DNA of 64,000 bases. It comes from Mesorhizobium sp. M9A.F.Ca.ET.002.03.1.2. Lineage in GTDB: Bacteria > Pseudomonadota > Alphaproteobacteria > Rhizobiales > Rhizobiaceae. The notes below the pieces were generated by a model, which worked only from the letters and a program-made list of their open reading frames with translations, was not told the origin of the DNA and searched no databases. Position 1 is the stretch's first letter; every line of letters begins with the position of its first letter. Location of the stretch: positions 5,263,001 to 5,327,000 of the forward strand of contig NZ_CP034443.1 of NCBI RefSeq assembly GCF_003952365.1, read 5' to 3'. Positions 1-9,403 of this stretch are shown here, piece by piece. A program made the position numbers and the translations under genes.

Positions 1-953
1 CGAAATCTCAAGAGATCGCCGATCGTGGATTTCGAGCCGGGAATGACCACCAGCCCCGCGTCCTCCGGCAAATGCTGGCCGGGCGGCACGAAGACCACCT
101 CGACTTCGCGTTCGGCCTTGAGCGGGTCGAGATCGTCGAAATTGGCGATGCGCGAAAGCATCGGCACGGCGACCTTCAGCGCGCGCCTCTCGCCAGAGCT
201 CAGACGTTCGAGCACCACCGAATCTTCCGACGGCAATCGCGCCGCCGCCTTCAGCCACGGCACGACGCCGAAGCAGCGCCAGCCGGTGAATGTCTCGATC
301 GACTTGATGCCGTCATCGAACAGGGAGACATCGCCACGGAACTTGTTGATGAGATAGCCGGCGATCATGCGCCGGTCCTCTTCCGGCAGGATCAGATGGG
401 TGCCGGCGACCGAGGCGATGACGCCGCCGCGGTCGATGTCGCCGACGAGGATCACCGGCACGTTGGCGCGCGTGGCAAAGCCCATATTGGCAATGTCTCG
501 GCTCCTGAGATTGATCTCGGCCGGCGAGCCGGCGCCCTCGACGATGACGAGATCGGCGCCCTCCCCGACCTTTGCCCAGGACTCCAGCACAGCATCCATC
601 AGCCGGCCCTTCAGCGCCTGGTAGTCGCGTGCCCGCGCCTCGCCGAACACCTTGCCCTGCACCACCACTTGCGCGCCGACATCGGTCTGCGGCTTGAGCA
701 GCACCGGGTTCATGTGGACGGAGGGCGCCACGCCGCAGGCGATCGCCTGCAGCCATTGGGCGCGGCCGATCTCGCCGCCGCCTGAGTTGTCGCCCGCAAT
801 ATCGGCGACGGCGGCGTTGTTCGACATGTTCTGCGGCTTGAACGGCCGCACCTTCAGTCCACGTTTCCTCGCCGCGCGGCACAGGCCCGCGACAAGCACC
901 GTCTTGCCGACATCGGAGCCCGTGCCTTGCAGCATGATCGCCTTGGTCGCCAT
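1..953 (-). CDS. cobQ: cobyric acid synthase CobQ (3' end beyond window)
   Basis: Glutamine-dependent cobyric acid synthase, which amidates side chains b, d, e and g of adenosylcobyrinic a,c-diamide in cobalamin synthesis. The reverse-strand translation starts [18 protein letters not shown]; the P-loop-like GTGSDVGKT (residues 10-18) and the following KPQNMSNNA block are typical of the CobQ/BioD synthetase domain. About 317 of roughly 480 codons are inside the window; the C-terminal glutamine amidotransferase part is mostly missing. The ATG overlaps the stop of the upstream cupin gene (TGATG), so the two are probably translationally coupled. A B12 biosynthesis gene fits the corrinoid-dependent enzymes elsewhere in the window. 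Confidence 0.93.
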   Translation of the reverse strand, partial: MATKAIMLQGTGSDVGKTVLVAGLCRAARKRGLKVRPFKPQNMSNNAAVADIAGDNSGGGEIGRAQWLQAIACGVAPSVHMNPVLLKPQTDVGAQVVVQGKVFGEARARDYQALKGRLMDAVLESWAKVGEGADLVIVEGAGSPAEINLRSRDIANMGFATRANVPVILVGDIDRGGVIASVAGTHLILPEEDRRMIAGYLINKFRGDVSLFDDGIKSIETFTGWRCFGVVPWLKAAARLPSEDSVVLERLSSGERRALKVAVPMLSRIANFDDLDPLKAEREVEVVFVPPGQHLPEDAGLVVIPGSKSTIGDLLRF

Positions 954-1648
954 CAATTCCTGTCCTGTGAAACGGCGCCGGTGATCGTGGACTTCGCCGC
1001 CAGCGGTCCACCGCGCCAGATATAGAGTGCCAAGAGAGGTTCCTTGCCGGTGCGCATGGCGTGGCTGACACCAGAGGCATGGTGGATCACCTCGCCCGCC
1101 TCGCGCGTTCGAAAGCCGCCTTCGCCCATGCGCCATTGCGTGCCGCCGGTCAGCGGAAGGTAGATTTCCTCGGCGACGTGGTGATGATCGGGATAGACGA
1201 TATCAGGTCCGAGGATCAGCAAACCGGCCGCGACCTCGTCGTTGACGAAATGGCCGCGCGTGCCGAAGACCTCCAGCCAGCCGTAATTGTCGATGAATGT
1301 CTTGCCGAAATCCGCCTCGCTGTAGGTCTGCCCCCAGCGCAGATCGTTGCGACGCTCGGCCAGCAACCGCGCCAGCGGCCTGGCGCCTGCCGGAACAAGT
1401 TCGACGATACGTTCGAGCTGGCGCAGGCAGGCGAGCGGATGCGGCTCGAGCGGACGCGCCGGCATGGCCCAGCCGATCCGGGCCACGGCATCGCGCACCA
1501 GCGCATCATCGAACGTTGCAAGAGTGGTATGGAAACATTCGAGCAGTTCATCGAAATTTGTCGTCACGCCTTGCTCCAGACACGCATTCGCGCACGGCCG
1601 CTCCCCAGATGGTTGAATAGAGATGGTCGGCTTGCGCGGCGGCATCAT
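953..1648 (-). CDS. DMSP lyase-family cupin (DddL/DddQ-like)
   Basis: A 231-residue protein with a C-terminal cupin of the dimethylsulfoniopropionate lyase family, which splits DMSP into dimethyl sulfide and acrylate. The metal site is visible as H155, H157, E161 and Y163 (motif HHHVAEEIY) with a second-motif H196 in [20 protein letters not shown]. The spacing H-x-H-x3-E-x-Y matches that reported for DddK, and the HAMRT...LLALY tail is characteristic of the family. Length is like DddL (about 230). The start is ATG 1648 or 1645; neither has a clear Shine-Dalgarno. It is divergent from the acyl-CoA dehydrogenase gene and overlaps cobQ by one base. Activity on DMSP itself is inferred; a related carboxylic substrate is possible. 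Confidence 0.78.
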   Translation of the reverse strand: MMPPRKPTISIQPSGERPCANACLEQGVTTNFDELLECFHTTLATFDDALVRDAVARIGWAMPARPLEPHPLACLRQLERIVELVPAGARPLARLLAERRNDLRWGQTYSEADFGKTFIDNYGWLEVFGTRGHFVNDEVAAGLLILGPDIVYPDHHHVAEEIYLPLTGGTQWRMGEGGFRTREAGEVIHHASGVSHAMRTGKEPLLALYIWRGGPLAAKSTITGAVSQDRN

Positions 1649-1720
1649 TGGTCTAGATTGATGCGCGCGCAAAGCCAAAAACAACAGGCCAGCAGGCCGA
1701 AGCACATCAGGGAGCACGCC

Positions 1721-2887
1721 ATGGACGCCGCTGTCGATGCGAGCACCAGCCAGTTCGAACTCAACGAGGACCAGCGCGCCATCCAGGAGATGGCCGAGGC
1801 CTTCGCTGCCGACCGCGTCGCGCCGAACGCGCTCGACTGGGACCGCAACAAGCATTTTCCGGCGGACGTGATCCGCGAGACGGGGCCGCTCGGCCTTGGC
1901 GGCATCTATATCAGGGACGATGTCGGCGGCTCGGCGCTCGGCCGGCTCGACGCCGTGCTGATCTTCGAGGCGCTTTCGCGCGCCGATCCGGCCTTCTCCT
2001 CCTTCATCTCGATCCACAACATGGTGGCGTCGATGATCGACCGCTTCGGCAGCGACGAGCAGCGCCAGCGCTTCCTGCCGAAGCTGACCTCGATGGAATG
2101 GCTGGCGAGCTACTGCCTGACCGAGCCGGGCTCGGGATCGGATGCGGCGGCGCTGAAGACGCGCGCGGTGAAAAGCAGCGGTGACTATGTGCTGAACGGC
2201 GCCAAGCAGTTCATCTCGGGCGCCGGCGACAGCGACATCTACATCGTCATGGCGCGCACCGGCGCCGACGGGCCGAAAGGCATTTCCACCTTCGTCGTGC
2301 CGAAGGATGCGCCCGGCCTGTCCTTCGGCGCCAACGAGCACAAGATGGGCTGGCACATGCAGTCGACCCGCCAGGTCGTGTTCGAGGACTGCAGGGTGCC
2401 GGCGCAAAACCTGCTGTCAGCCGAAGGCGCCGGCTTCGGCATCGCGATGGCCGGGCTCGACGGCGGCCGGCTCAACATCGCCGCCTGTTCGCTGGGCGGC
2501 GCGCAATCGGCGCTCGACAAGGCGCTCGCCTACACCGCCGAGCGCAAGGCCTTCGGGACGAAGATCAACCAGTTCCAGGCGCTGCAGTTCAAGCTCGCCG
2601 ACATGGAGACCGAGCTGCAGGCCGCACGCGTTTTCCTCTACGCCGCTGCCGCGAAGCTCGACCGCAAGGCACCGGATGCCGGAAAATGGTCGGCCATGGC
2701 CAAGCGCTTTGTCACCGATATCGGCTTCAACGTCGCCAACGACGCGTTGCAACTGCATGGCGGCTACGGCTATTTGCATGATTACGGCATCGAAAAGCTG
2801 GTGCGGGACCTGCGCGTCCACCAGATCCTCGAAGGCACCAACGAGATCATGCGCGTCATCATCGCACGCACCCTGATTGGGCGATAG
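1721..2887 (+). CDS. acyl-CoA dehydrogenase, isobutyryl-CoA type
   Basis: FAD-dependent alpha,beta-dehydrogenation of short or branched acyl-CoA, probably in valine or short-chain acid breakdown. The 388-residue protein has the usual N-terminal helical domain, the middle strand domain with CLTEPGSGSD, and the C-terminal flavin-binding part with LHGGYGYLHDYGIEKLVRD. The likely catalytic glutamate is E371 in ILEGTNEIM, the position used by isobutyryl- and butyryl-CoA dehydrogenases. The ATG follows GGGAG by eight bases. Downstream, after a short tandem-repeat region, is 3-hydroxyisobutyrate dehydrogenase, which supports a valine-pathway role. Since the neighbouring cupin may yield acrylate, a part in acrylate/propionate metabolism is an alternative. 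Confidence 0.88.
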   Translation: MDAAVDASTSQFELNEDQRAIQEMAEAFAADRVAPNALDWDRNKHFPADVIRETGPLGLGGIYIRDDVGGSALGRLDAVLIFEALSRADPAFSSFISIHNMVASMIDRFGSDEQRQRFLPKLTSMEWLASYCLTEPGSGSDAAALKTRAVKSSGDYVLNGAKQFISGAGDSDIYIVMARTGADGPKGISTFVVPKDAPGLSFGANEHKMGWHMQSTRQVVFEDCRVPAQNLLSAEGAGFGIAMAGLDGGRLNIAACSLGGAQSALDKALAYTAERKAFGTKINQFQALQFKLADMETELQAARVFLYAAAAKLDRKAPDAGKWSAMAKRFVTDIGFNVANDALQLHGGYGYLHDYGIEKLVRDLRVHQILEGTNEIMRVIIARTLIGR

Positions 2888-2894
2888 AGAATTT

Positions 2895-3025
2895 AGTGAA
2901 TAGAATAGTGAATGGTGAATGCTAACATTCAGCCATAGCGCTATCTACTCACACCAATCCCACTCACTATTCACTATTCACTATTCACTATTCACTATTC
3001 ACCATTTCACTATTCACCATTCACC
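2895..3025 (+). repeat. heptamer tandem repeat (CACTATT)n with inverted copies
   Basis: Five perfect head-to-tail copies of CACTATT run from 2965 to 2999, followed by degenerate copies (one more CACTATT at 3008 and CACCATT at 3015). The complementary units AATAGTG and AATGGTG occur upstream at 2904-2917, so GTGAATGGTGAAT (2908-2920) is an exact inverted match to 3012-3024. The block fills the gap between the acyl-CoA dehydrogenase stop and the mmsB ribosome-binding site. It is AT-rich compared with its surroundings. Slipped-strand change of copy number is likely; an effect on mmsB expression is speculation. Confidence 0.9.
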
Positions 3026-3044
3026 AACCGAGCGGAGTGCCATT

Positions 3045-3929
3045 ATGACCACCATCGCCTTCATCGGCCTCGGCAATATGGGCAATCCGATGGCCGCCAA
3101 CCTCGTCAAGGCGGGACATGCCGTGCACGGCTTCGACCTGATGCCGGAAAACCTCGTCGTCGCCAAGGACCATGGCGTCGTCGTCATGGCCAATGCCGTT
3201 GCCGCGGTCAAGGATGCCGATGTGGTCATCACCATGCTGCCGGCCGGCAAGCATGTCCTGTCGGTCTATGAGAACATCGCGCCCAAGGCGAAAAAAGGCG
3301 CGCTGTTCATCGATTCCTCGACCATCGACGTCGAATCGGCACGAAAAGCCCACGCCATCGCTGCCAGGCACGGGCTGCTGTCGATCGACGCGCCGGTTTC
3401 CGGCGGCACCGGCGGCGCCACCGCCGGCACGCTGACCTTCATGGCCGGCGGCTCGAAGGACGCCTTCGCCAAAGCCGAGCCAATCCTCAAGCCGATGGCC
3501 GGCCGCATCGTCCATTGCGGCGACGATGGCGCCGGACAGGCGGCAAAGATCTGCAACAACATGATACTCGGCATTTCGATGATCGGCGTCGCCGAGGCCT
3601 TCGTTCTGGCGGAAAAGCTCGGCCTGTCGCATCAGGCGCTATTCGACGTCGCCTCGACCTCCTCCGGCCAATGCTGGTCGCTGACCACCTACTGCCCTGT
3701 GCCCGGCCCGGTGCCGACATCGCCGGCCAACAATGGCTACAGGCCGGGGTTTGCCGCAGCCCTCATGCTGAAGGACCTGAAACTGTCGCAGGAAGCCGCG
3801 CAGGGTGCCGGCGCGGTGACGCCGCTCGGCGCCGAGGCAGCCCAGCTTTATGCGCTGTTCAATGCTCAGGGGAATGCCGGCGCCGATTTTTCCGGCATCA
3901 TAAATTTCCTGCGCGGTGCCCCTGTGTAA
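3045..3929 (+). CDS. mmsB: 3-hydroxyisobutyrate dehydrogenase
   Basis: NAD-dependent oxidation of 3-hydroxyisobutyrate to methylmalonate semialdehyde in valine catabolism. The 294-residue protein starts MTTIAFIGLGNMGNPMAANL with the Rossmann GLGNMG at 8-13, the family signature DAPVSGGTGGA at 115-125 and the catalytic lysine K168 in AGQAAKICNN. The C-terminal helical domain contains GYRPGFAAALMLKDL. The chosen ATG has GGAG nine bases upstream; an upstream in-frame start at 2919 would translate the tandem repeat and is rejected. It follows the acyl-CoA dehydrogenase gene in the same direction. Confidence 0.92.
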   Translation: MTTIAFIGLGNMGNPMAANLVKAGHAVHGFDLMPENLVVAKDHGVVVMANAVAAVKDADVVITMLPAGKHVLSVYENIAPKAKKGALFIDSSTIDVESARKAHAIAARHGLLSIDAPVSGGTGGATAGTLTFMAGGSKDAFAKAEPILKPMAGRIVHCGDDGAGQAAKICNNMILGISMIGVAEAFVLAEKLGLSHQALFDVASTSSGQCWSLTTYCPVPGPVPTSPANNGYRPGFAAALMLKDLKLSQEAAQGAGAVTPLGAEAAQLYALFNAQGNAGADFSGIINFLRGAPV

Positions 3930-3960
3930 GCCCCAAATTCGACAGGGCTTTCGGTTTTTC
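3928..3960 (+). terminator. possible intrinsic terminator after mmsB
   Basis: A six-base stem AAGCCC/GGGCTT (3928-3933 with 3945-3950) overlaps the mmsB stop codon and is followed by TCGGTTTTT. The stem is short, so this is a moderate call. Confidence 0.45.
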
Positions 3961-4258
3961 CGGCAAGAACGATCGCAAATTTAGATTTGCTTAAGCTCTC
4001 GATAACCCGGCGGTAACGATGTGCCTGTAGAACGGAATGCGAGGCGGCAATCCCGCCCGGCGCTCCGGATCAGGTCTCGCGTACCGGAGCCCGTAAGTTT
4101 CGCAAGTATTCTGGTAGCGAAGCGCCATGCGTATCTGGCAAAGCCGCGTTCCCGACGGAGCGCGGTTTTTGCGTTTCCTCGCCTGGCGAGCTCCTCGGCA
4201 GAATGCGGCATTCAAACACCGGGCGTCCGACTGCGGGACGCCCGGCGATCGTTCTACC
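3961..4258. other. convergent intergenic region with two hairpins
   Basis: No coding signal is seen between the convergent mmsB and aminotransferase genes. A weak stem CCGCG/CGCGG at 4144-4165 followed by TTTTT could stop plus-strand transcription. A strong perfect stem at 4219-4245 is described separately. The rest looks like plain spacer. Confidence 0.5.
4219..4245 (-). terminator. intrinsic terminator of the aminotransferase gene
   Basis: Perfect ten-base inverted repeat CCGGGCGTCC/GGACGCCCGG with a seven-base loop lies 14 bases beyond the aminotransferase stop on the minus strand. The exit side on that strand reads GGTGTTTGAA, a weak T-tract. Confidence 0.65.
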
Positions 4259-5638
4259 TTACCGCTTGCGCAAATCCGCTTGCGCCAGATCGAGCGCCTT
4301 GGCGATACGGTCACAGGCCATGTCGATCGTCTCGCGCGTCCAGATCAGCGGCGGCGACAGGATCATCGTGTCGCCGGTGGCGCGCAGCATCATGCCCTGG
4401 GCGACTGCGTGGTCGCGGACAAGTACGGCCGCACTCCCGGCCGGCAGGAAACGCTCCTTGGTCGCCTTGTCCCTGACGATCTCGATCGCCCCCATCAGCC
4501 CGATCGAGCGCACCTCGCCGACCAGATCGTGACCGCCAATGCGTTCCTGCAGCGCCTTGGCGAAATAGGGTCCGGTGTCGTTCTTGACCCGCTCGACCAG
4601 GCCTTCTCGCTCCATGATCTCGAGGTTCTTCAGCGCCACCGCGCAGGCCACCGGGTGACCGGCATAGGTGTAGCCGTGATAGAACTCGCCGCCCTTCTCG
4701 ACCAGCGTCGCGGCGATGCGATCGCCGACCAGCAGCGCCGACAGCGGCTGATAGCCTGACGTCAGCGCCTTGGCGGTGGTGATGGTATCGGGCTCGATGC
4801 CGAAGGTCTGCGCTGCGAACCACGCGCCGGTGCGGCCATAGCCGGTGATGACCTCGTCCAGCATAAGCAGGACATCGTATTTGCGGCAGATGCGCTGCAC
4901 TTCCGGCCAATAGCTCATCGGCGGTATTTTCACGCCGCCGGCCCCCATCACCGGCTCGCCGATAAAGGCGGCGACCTTGTCGGCGCCGGCTTCGAGGATG
5001 GCATCCTCGACGGCCTTGGCCGCACGCAGGCCGAAATCATGGTCGCTTTCACCGGGCAGAGCCAGTTCGTAGGCATAGGGCATCATCACATGGACGATGT
5101 TGGGCACCGCGCCGTTGAGTTGGTTATGCATCTGTTCCATGCCGCCCAGCGACGCCCCGGCGATGGTCGAGCCGTGATAGGCCGACTTGCGCGAGATGAT
5201 GCGGTTCTTCTCGGGCTTGCCTTCCAGCGCCCAATAGTGACGGACAAGCCGCAGCGCGGTATCGTTGGCCTCCGAACCGGACGAGCCGTAGAAGACCTGG
5301 TTGACGTGCTTCGGCGCCAGTTCCGTCAGCTTTTTGGCCAGCAGCACCGGCGTCGGTGTCGAGCATTTGAAGAAGGAATTGTAGTAAGGCAGCTCCTTCA
5401 TCTGCGCATAAGCCGCGTCGGCCAGTTCATCGCGGCCGTAACCGATGTTGACGCACCACAGCCCAGCCATGCCGTCGAGGATTTCCGTCCCTTCGGAATC
5501 ATAGATGAACGGACCGTTGGCGTGAGTGATGATGCGTGAGCCGGCCTCGCGCATCTCCTTGTGGTCGGTGAACGGATGAAGGTGATGCGCAGCATCGATC
5601 TGCTGAAGCTGCTTCAGCGAGTAATTCTGATAAGTCAT
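4259..5638 (-). CDS. class III omega-aminotransferase
   Basis: Pyridoxal-phosphate transaminase of the class III (omega) group, similar in feel to putrescine/beta-alanine:pyruvate aminotransferases. The 459-residue protein has GLWCVNIGYGR near the N-terminus, YGSSGSEANDTALRL for cofactor phosphate binding, AYHGSTIAGASLGG, LMLDEVITGYGRTG with the PLP-binding aspartate, and the Schiff-base lysine in TTAKALTSGYQPLSA. ATG 5638 is preceded by AGGA at nine bases; an ATG eight codons earlier is less well placed. The amino donor cannot be read from the sequence. The gene stands alone, convergent with mmsB. Confidence 0.88.
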   Translation of the reverse strand: MTYQNYSLKQLQQIDAAHHLHPFTDHKEMREAGSRIITHANGPFIYDSEGTEILDGMAGLWCVNIGYGRDELADAAYAQMKELPYYNSFFKCSTPTPVLLAKKLTELAPKHVNQVFYGSSGSEANDTALRLVRHYWALEGKPEKNRIISRKSAYHGSTIAGASLGGMEQMHNQLNGAVPNIVHVMMPYAYELALPGESDHDFGLRAAKAVEDAILEAGADKVAAFIGEPVMGAGGVKIPPMSYWPEVQRICRKYDVLLMLDEVITGYGRTGAWFAAQTFGIEPDTITTAKALTSGYQPLSALLVGDRIAATLVEKGGEFYHGYTYAGHPVACAVALKNLEIMEREGLVERVKNDTGPYFAKALQERIGGHDLVGEVRSIGLMGAIEIVRDKATKERFLPAGSAAVLVRDHAVAQGMMLRATGDTMILSPPLIWTRETIDMACDRIAKALDLAQADLRKR

Positions 5639-5860
5639 GTCTGATCTTTCCTCTTGAACCAATCCGGCAGTTGCAGCCGGGGCGGATTCGCTAAGGGAAG
5701 GCGGGCGGCGAATAGCCGATGCGGGCGCAAAGCCGCAAAAGCTCGGCGCGAAGGGTGCGCGGCGACGGCGTCACCGCGACCCCAAATGCGCGACATGTCC
5801 TCATCCGAGCCATGGGCTGCACCTTAGGCCGTCCAATGCGACCAGTTCAAGCCGTTCCGT

Positions 5861-7930
5861 TCAAGCAATGCCGGTCAGGGCCCGTTGCAGGAAGACATAC
5901 TTCATCGCGGCCTGTGCCGCTTGCGGCCGGCGATCGCCGCGCCCGCCATGGCCACCCTCGGTCTCCTCGAAGAACAGCGTCTTCGCGTGGCCAGCGGCCT
6001 GCAGACGCCCGGCCATCTTGCGGGCATGGCCGGGATGGACCCGGTCGTCGGCGGTCGAGGTCGTCAGCAGGACCGGCGGATAGGCACAGTCGGCCTCGAC
6101 ATGCTGATAAGGCGAGTAGGCGGCCAGCCAGGCGGCCTCTTCCGGCTTCGCCGGATCGCCATACTCGGCCATCCAGGATGCGCCGGGCGGCAGCTCGGTG
6201 TAGCGCAGCATGTCGAGCAGCGGCACGTCGATGATCACCGCGCCGAACAGCGCTGGATGCTGGGTCAGCGAAACGCCGGTCAGCAGGCCTCCATTCGAGC
6301 CGCCCTGGATGCCGAGCGTCGCCGGCGTGGCGATGCCGCGTTTCACGATGTCCTGCGCGACCGCGGCGAAATCGTCGAAGGCATTCTGGCGATTGGCCTT
6401 GAGCGCGGCCTGGTGCCAGCTCGGGCCGAACTCGCCGCCGCCGCGGATATTGGCCTGCACATAGGCGTTGCCCTTTTCCAGCCACAGCCTGCCGCGCACG
6501 CCGGCATAGCCGGGCAAGAGCGGCACCTCGAAGCCGCCATAGCCGTAAAGCAGCGTCGGCACCGGCCCGTTCTGGTCGCGCAGCCTGACGACGAAGTAAG
6601 GGACCATGGTGCCGTCTTTCGAGCGCGCCTCGAACTGTTCCGAGACCAGGGACGACGCATCGAAACGCGCCGGCTGCGCCTTCACCGTCGTCAGCGTCGC
6701 GGCATTGTCGTCCGACCAGATGATCGAGCTCGGCGTCAGGAAATCGGTGAAGGAGAAGGCGACGCTGGAGCCGAAATGCTCGGCGTGGCTGATGCCGACG
6801 CTGCCGTTTTCGGGCAGCGCCACGGGCTGCAGCGACCAGCCGCTGTCGCCGCGTTGGCAGGCGATGGCCTTGCCACGCACATTGTCCATCAAATTGATGA
6901 ACAGCCGGTCTTGCGTGCGGGCAATGCCGGCGATCGAGACACGATCCGCCGGCTTGAGCACTGTTTCGACAGGTCCCAACGCATTGGTTTCGATCCAGCG
7001 CGCGAAGTCCAGCGAATAGAGGCCGTCAGGCTGGCATAGCGTGCCGTCCGGCGCCGTCCATGGACTGCGAACACCGAAGACGAACTGATCCTTGAACAGC
7101 GCCGTGTCGGTGACGTCGTCCGGCAGCGGGATGCGCCTGTTATCGCCGGAAGGCAAACGCAGAAAACTGTGCGAGGCAAAGAAGTCGAGTGTCCGGGTCA
7201 GGAACAGATGCCGCTTGTCGCCGTCGAATTCGACGGAACCGCCGGCAGCGAGATCCTGCTTCTGCGCCTCAAAGATCGGCGTCGCATCCTCCAGCCTGGT
7301 GCCGCGCCGCCACAGCTTGACCACGCGCGGATAGCCGGACTGGGTCTTGTCCGCCTCCTCGAAGGCGGCCGAGACGATGACGGTGTCCTTGTCCAGCCAG
7401 GAAAAACCCGATTTCGAGGCGGGAGCGCGGAAGCCGTCCTCGACGAAGGATCTGGTGTCGATGTCGAATTCGCGCATCTCGCTGGCGTCGCCGCCATCCG
7501 GCGACAGGCTGAGCAAGCAGCGTGTAAAGTCGGGATAGAGCCGGCTGGCGCCGCTGAACACCCATTTCACGCCCTCTTTGGCCGATAGACTGTCGAAGTC
7601 GACGATCGTCTCCCAGTCCGGCTTCTCGGTCTTGTAGGAAGCGACCGTCGTGCGCCGCCAGAGGCCGAGCACATTGGTCTTATCCTGCCAGAAATTGTAG
7701 ACATAGCCGTTGAGCGCGGAGCCGACCGCGATGTTGTCCTCGGCCGTCATCAGGTCGAGTGCTGTTTGGAAGGAGGCCTGGTAGGACGGATCGCCCTGCA
7801 ATTCACCAACCGTAATCTCGTTCTGACGATGAACCCAATCGAGCGCTTCCTTGCCTGTCCTGTCCTCCAGCCAAAGAAACGGATCTTCAATCGCCGAATT
7901 CGGCTGCGTTTTCGTGTTCGACTTGGTCAT
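5861..7930 (-). CDS. prolyl oligopeptidase family serine peptidase (S9A)
   Basis: Cytoplasmic serine peptidase that cleaves short peptides, typically after proline. The 689-residue protein starts MTKSNTKTQPNSAIEDPFLWLED, without a signal peptide. The N-terminal two thirds form the beta-propeller; the C-terminal alpha/beta-hydrolase domain carries the triad S545 (GGSNGG), D629 (TADDRVHPGH) and H661 (EGGHGG). Length matches S9A enzymes (about 690-700). GGAG lies six bases before the chosen ATG at 7930. Divergent or unrelated neighbours give no pathway link. Confidence 0.92.
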   Translation of the reverse strand: MTKSNTKTQPNSAIEDPFLWLEDRTGKEALDWVHRQNEITVGELQGDPSYQASFQTALDLMTAEDNIAVGSALNGYVYNFWQDKTNVLGLWRRTTVASYKTEKPDWETIVDFDSLSAKEGVKWVFSGASRLYPDFTRCLLSLSPDGGDASEMREFDIDTRSFVEDGFRAPASKSGFSWLDKDTVIVSAAFEEADKTQSGYPRVVKLWRRGTRLEDATPIFEAQKQDLAAGGSVEFDGDKRHLFLTRTLDFFASHSFLRLPSGDNRRIPLPDDVTDTALFKDQFVFGVRSPWTAPDGTLCQPDGLYSLDFARWIETNALGPVETVLKPADRVSIAGIARTQDRLFINLMDNVRGKAIACQRGDSGWSLQPVALPENGSVGISHAEHFGSSVAFSFTDFLTPSSIIWSDDNAATLTTVKAQPARFDASSLVSEQFEARSKDGTMVPYFVVRLRDQNGPVPTLLYGYGGFEVPLLPGYAGVRGRLWLEKGNAYVQANIRGGGEFGPSWHQAALKANRQNAFDDFAAVAQDIVKRGIATPATLGIQGGSNGGLLTGVSLTQHPALFGAVIIDVPLLDMLRYTELPPGASWMAEYGDPAKPEEAAWLAAYSPYQHVEADCAYPPVLLTTSTADDRVHPGHARKMAGRLQAAGHAKTLFFEETEGGHGGRGDRRPQAAQAAMKYVFLQRALTGIA

Positions 7931-8013
7931 GCGGTCTCCGGTTGAATCAGGCGTCGGCCTCGCCAACATCGACATGGCGCCTCCGATATTCAAGACGCCG
8001 GCTGCTTTTCGAT

Positions 8014-9141
8014 TCACACGATCCGCCGCCGCAGGACGGTTGTGACCGCCAGCACCAGGCAAATGGCGCCAAGCGTGATCGGCAGGCCGTCCACACCGAG
8101 AATATCCATGGCCCCGCCCGCCAGCGGCGGCACGGCGATACCGCCGACGCCCCACATCAGCGAGAACGCGGCGTTGCCGGCGACCAGCGCCGAGCCAGTG
8201 AACCGATCGCCGAGCTCGATGATCGACATCGTGTAGATGCCGTAGGAAACCGCGCCCCAGATAAAGACGCATGGCCAGGTCAGCGGCGTCTCGATGAGAG
8301 CCGGCAACAGCACGCATCCGAGCACTGTCAGGGACACACAGATGAACCGCACCAGGCGCGCCGTCAGCCGTTCCGCCAGCAGGCCGAGCGGCACCTGCAT
8401 GGCGATGTTGCCGGCGATCATCACGGACAGCAGCGCCGACATGCGGGCCTCCGCGAGGCCGTAATGCGTTCCGTACACCGGCAGCAGTGCCAGCACTGCC
8501 TGTTCGAAACCAGCGGCCACGACGACTGCGGACAACAGCAGCCATGCCATCGGCATGAAGCCCATAACCGAAACCCGGTGCCCGGTCTCATCGAACTTCG
8601 GCAGCCGTCCCATCACCAAAGTCAGGCAGGCGCCGCAAAAGACGAATGCGGCGATGCCGACGAGAAACGGCGGCCATCCTTCGGTGCCGACGGCAAGCAG
8701 GCACAGCGGACCGGCCGCGAAACCTGCCGAAATGACTGTGGAATAGATCCCCATCACGCGGCCGCGCCGCGCCGGTGGTGCCAGCGCGATCACCCAGGTC
8801 TCGCTCAGCACATAGAGCGGATTGGTCACCACACCGATAAGGAAGCGCAGCGGAAACCATAGATAGACATTTTGTGTCCAGCCGATCAGCGCCAGCACGA
8901 TCGCCGAAAGGGCCGCGCAAGTAAGCGCCGTGCGCCCTGCCCCGAACCGGCGCGCCAGCGCCGGGATGAGCGGCGACGAGACGATGAAGCCGACCGGTGT
9001 CATTGCCGCAGACAGGCCGATCATGGCCGGCGAGACGCCCTGGCGCTGCAGGATGAAGCTCAATAGCGGATAGCTCAGCCCTTGCGCGATGGCGAATACC
9101 GAGACGGTCGCGATCACGCCGGTGATCGCTGCCCACTGCAT
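8014..9141 (-). CDS. MFS transporter, YcaD-like
   Basis: Twelve-helix major facilitator permease of the inner membrane; substrate unknown. The product (375 residues from ATG 9141; 390 from 9186) begins MQWAAITGVIATVSVFAIAQ as the first membrane segment, has the A-motif-like loop PALARRFGAGRTAL between helices 2 and 3, and RGRVMGIYST before helix 5. The start at 9141 is favoured because GAGG lies eight bases upstream; the longer ATG 9186 has only a weak site. It is the gene before the prolyl oligopeptidase on the same strand, 83 bases away, so a shared transcript is possible. Confidence 0.85.
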   Translation of the reverse strand: MQWAAITGVIATVSVFAIAQGLSYPLLSFILQRQGVSPAMIGLSAAMTPVGFIVSSPLIPALARRFGAGRTALTCAALSAIVLALIGWTQNVYLWFPLRFLIGVVTNPLYVLSETWVIALAPPARRGRVMGIYSTVISAGFAAGPLCLLAVGTEGWPPFLVGIAAFVFCGACLTLVMGRLPKFDETGHRVSVMGFMPMAWLLLSAVVVAAGFEQAVLALLPVYGTHYGLAEARMSALLSVMIAGNIAMQVPLGLLAERLTARLVRFICVSLTVLGCVLLPALIETPLTWPCVFIWGAVSYGIYTMSIIELGDRFTGSALVAGNAAFSLMWGVGGIAVPPLAGGAMDILGVDGLPITLGAICLVLAVTTVLRRRIV

Positions 9142-9403
9142 TCTCTCGCCTCTGTTCGTTTCCGCCAGGTCCATGATCTGCACCATATGGGAACCTGCAG
9201 GATTAGCGTTTCGGCGGCGTGCCAGTAAGCACCGGTGACGAAAACCGCTTACGCCAGCCAGAGGGTGACTTGTTCAAGAACTCCGCCGCTTAAAGGACCG
9301 GTACAAGGCGAACACCACAGGCCGGAGGAGGAAATCCATTTGCGCCAACCATCCGTTGCGGCGCGGCGCGATTCATGGCGCGTGTTTGACGCCGTTCGAA
9401 CCG

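Noticed and set aside
2965..3025. Short regular repeats that might be a CRISPR array
   Set aside because: The unit is seven bases with no spacers; it is a simple tandem repeat.
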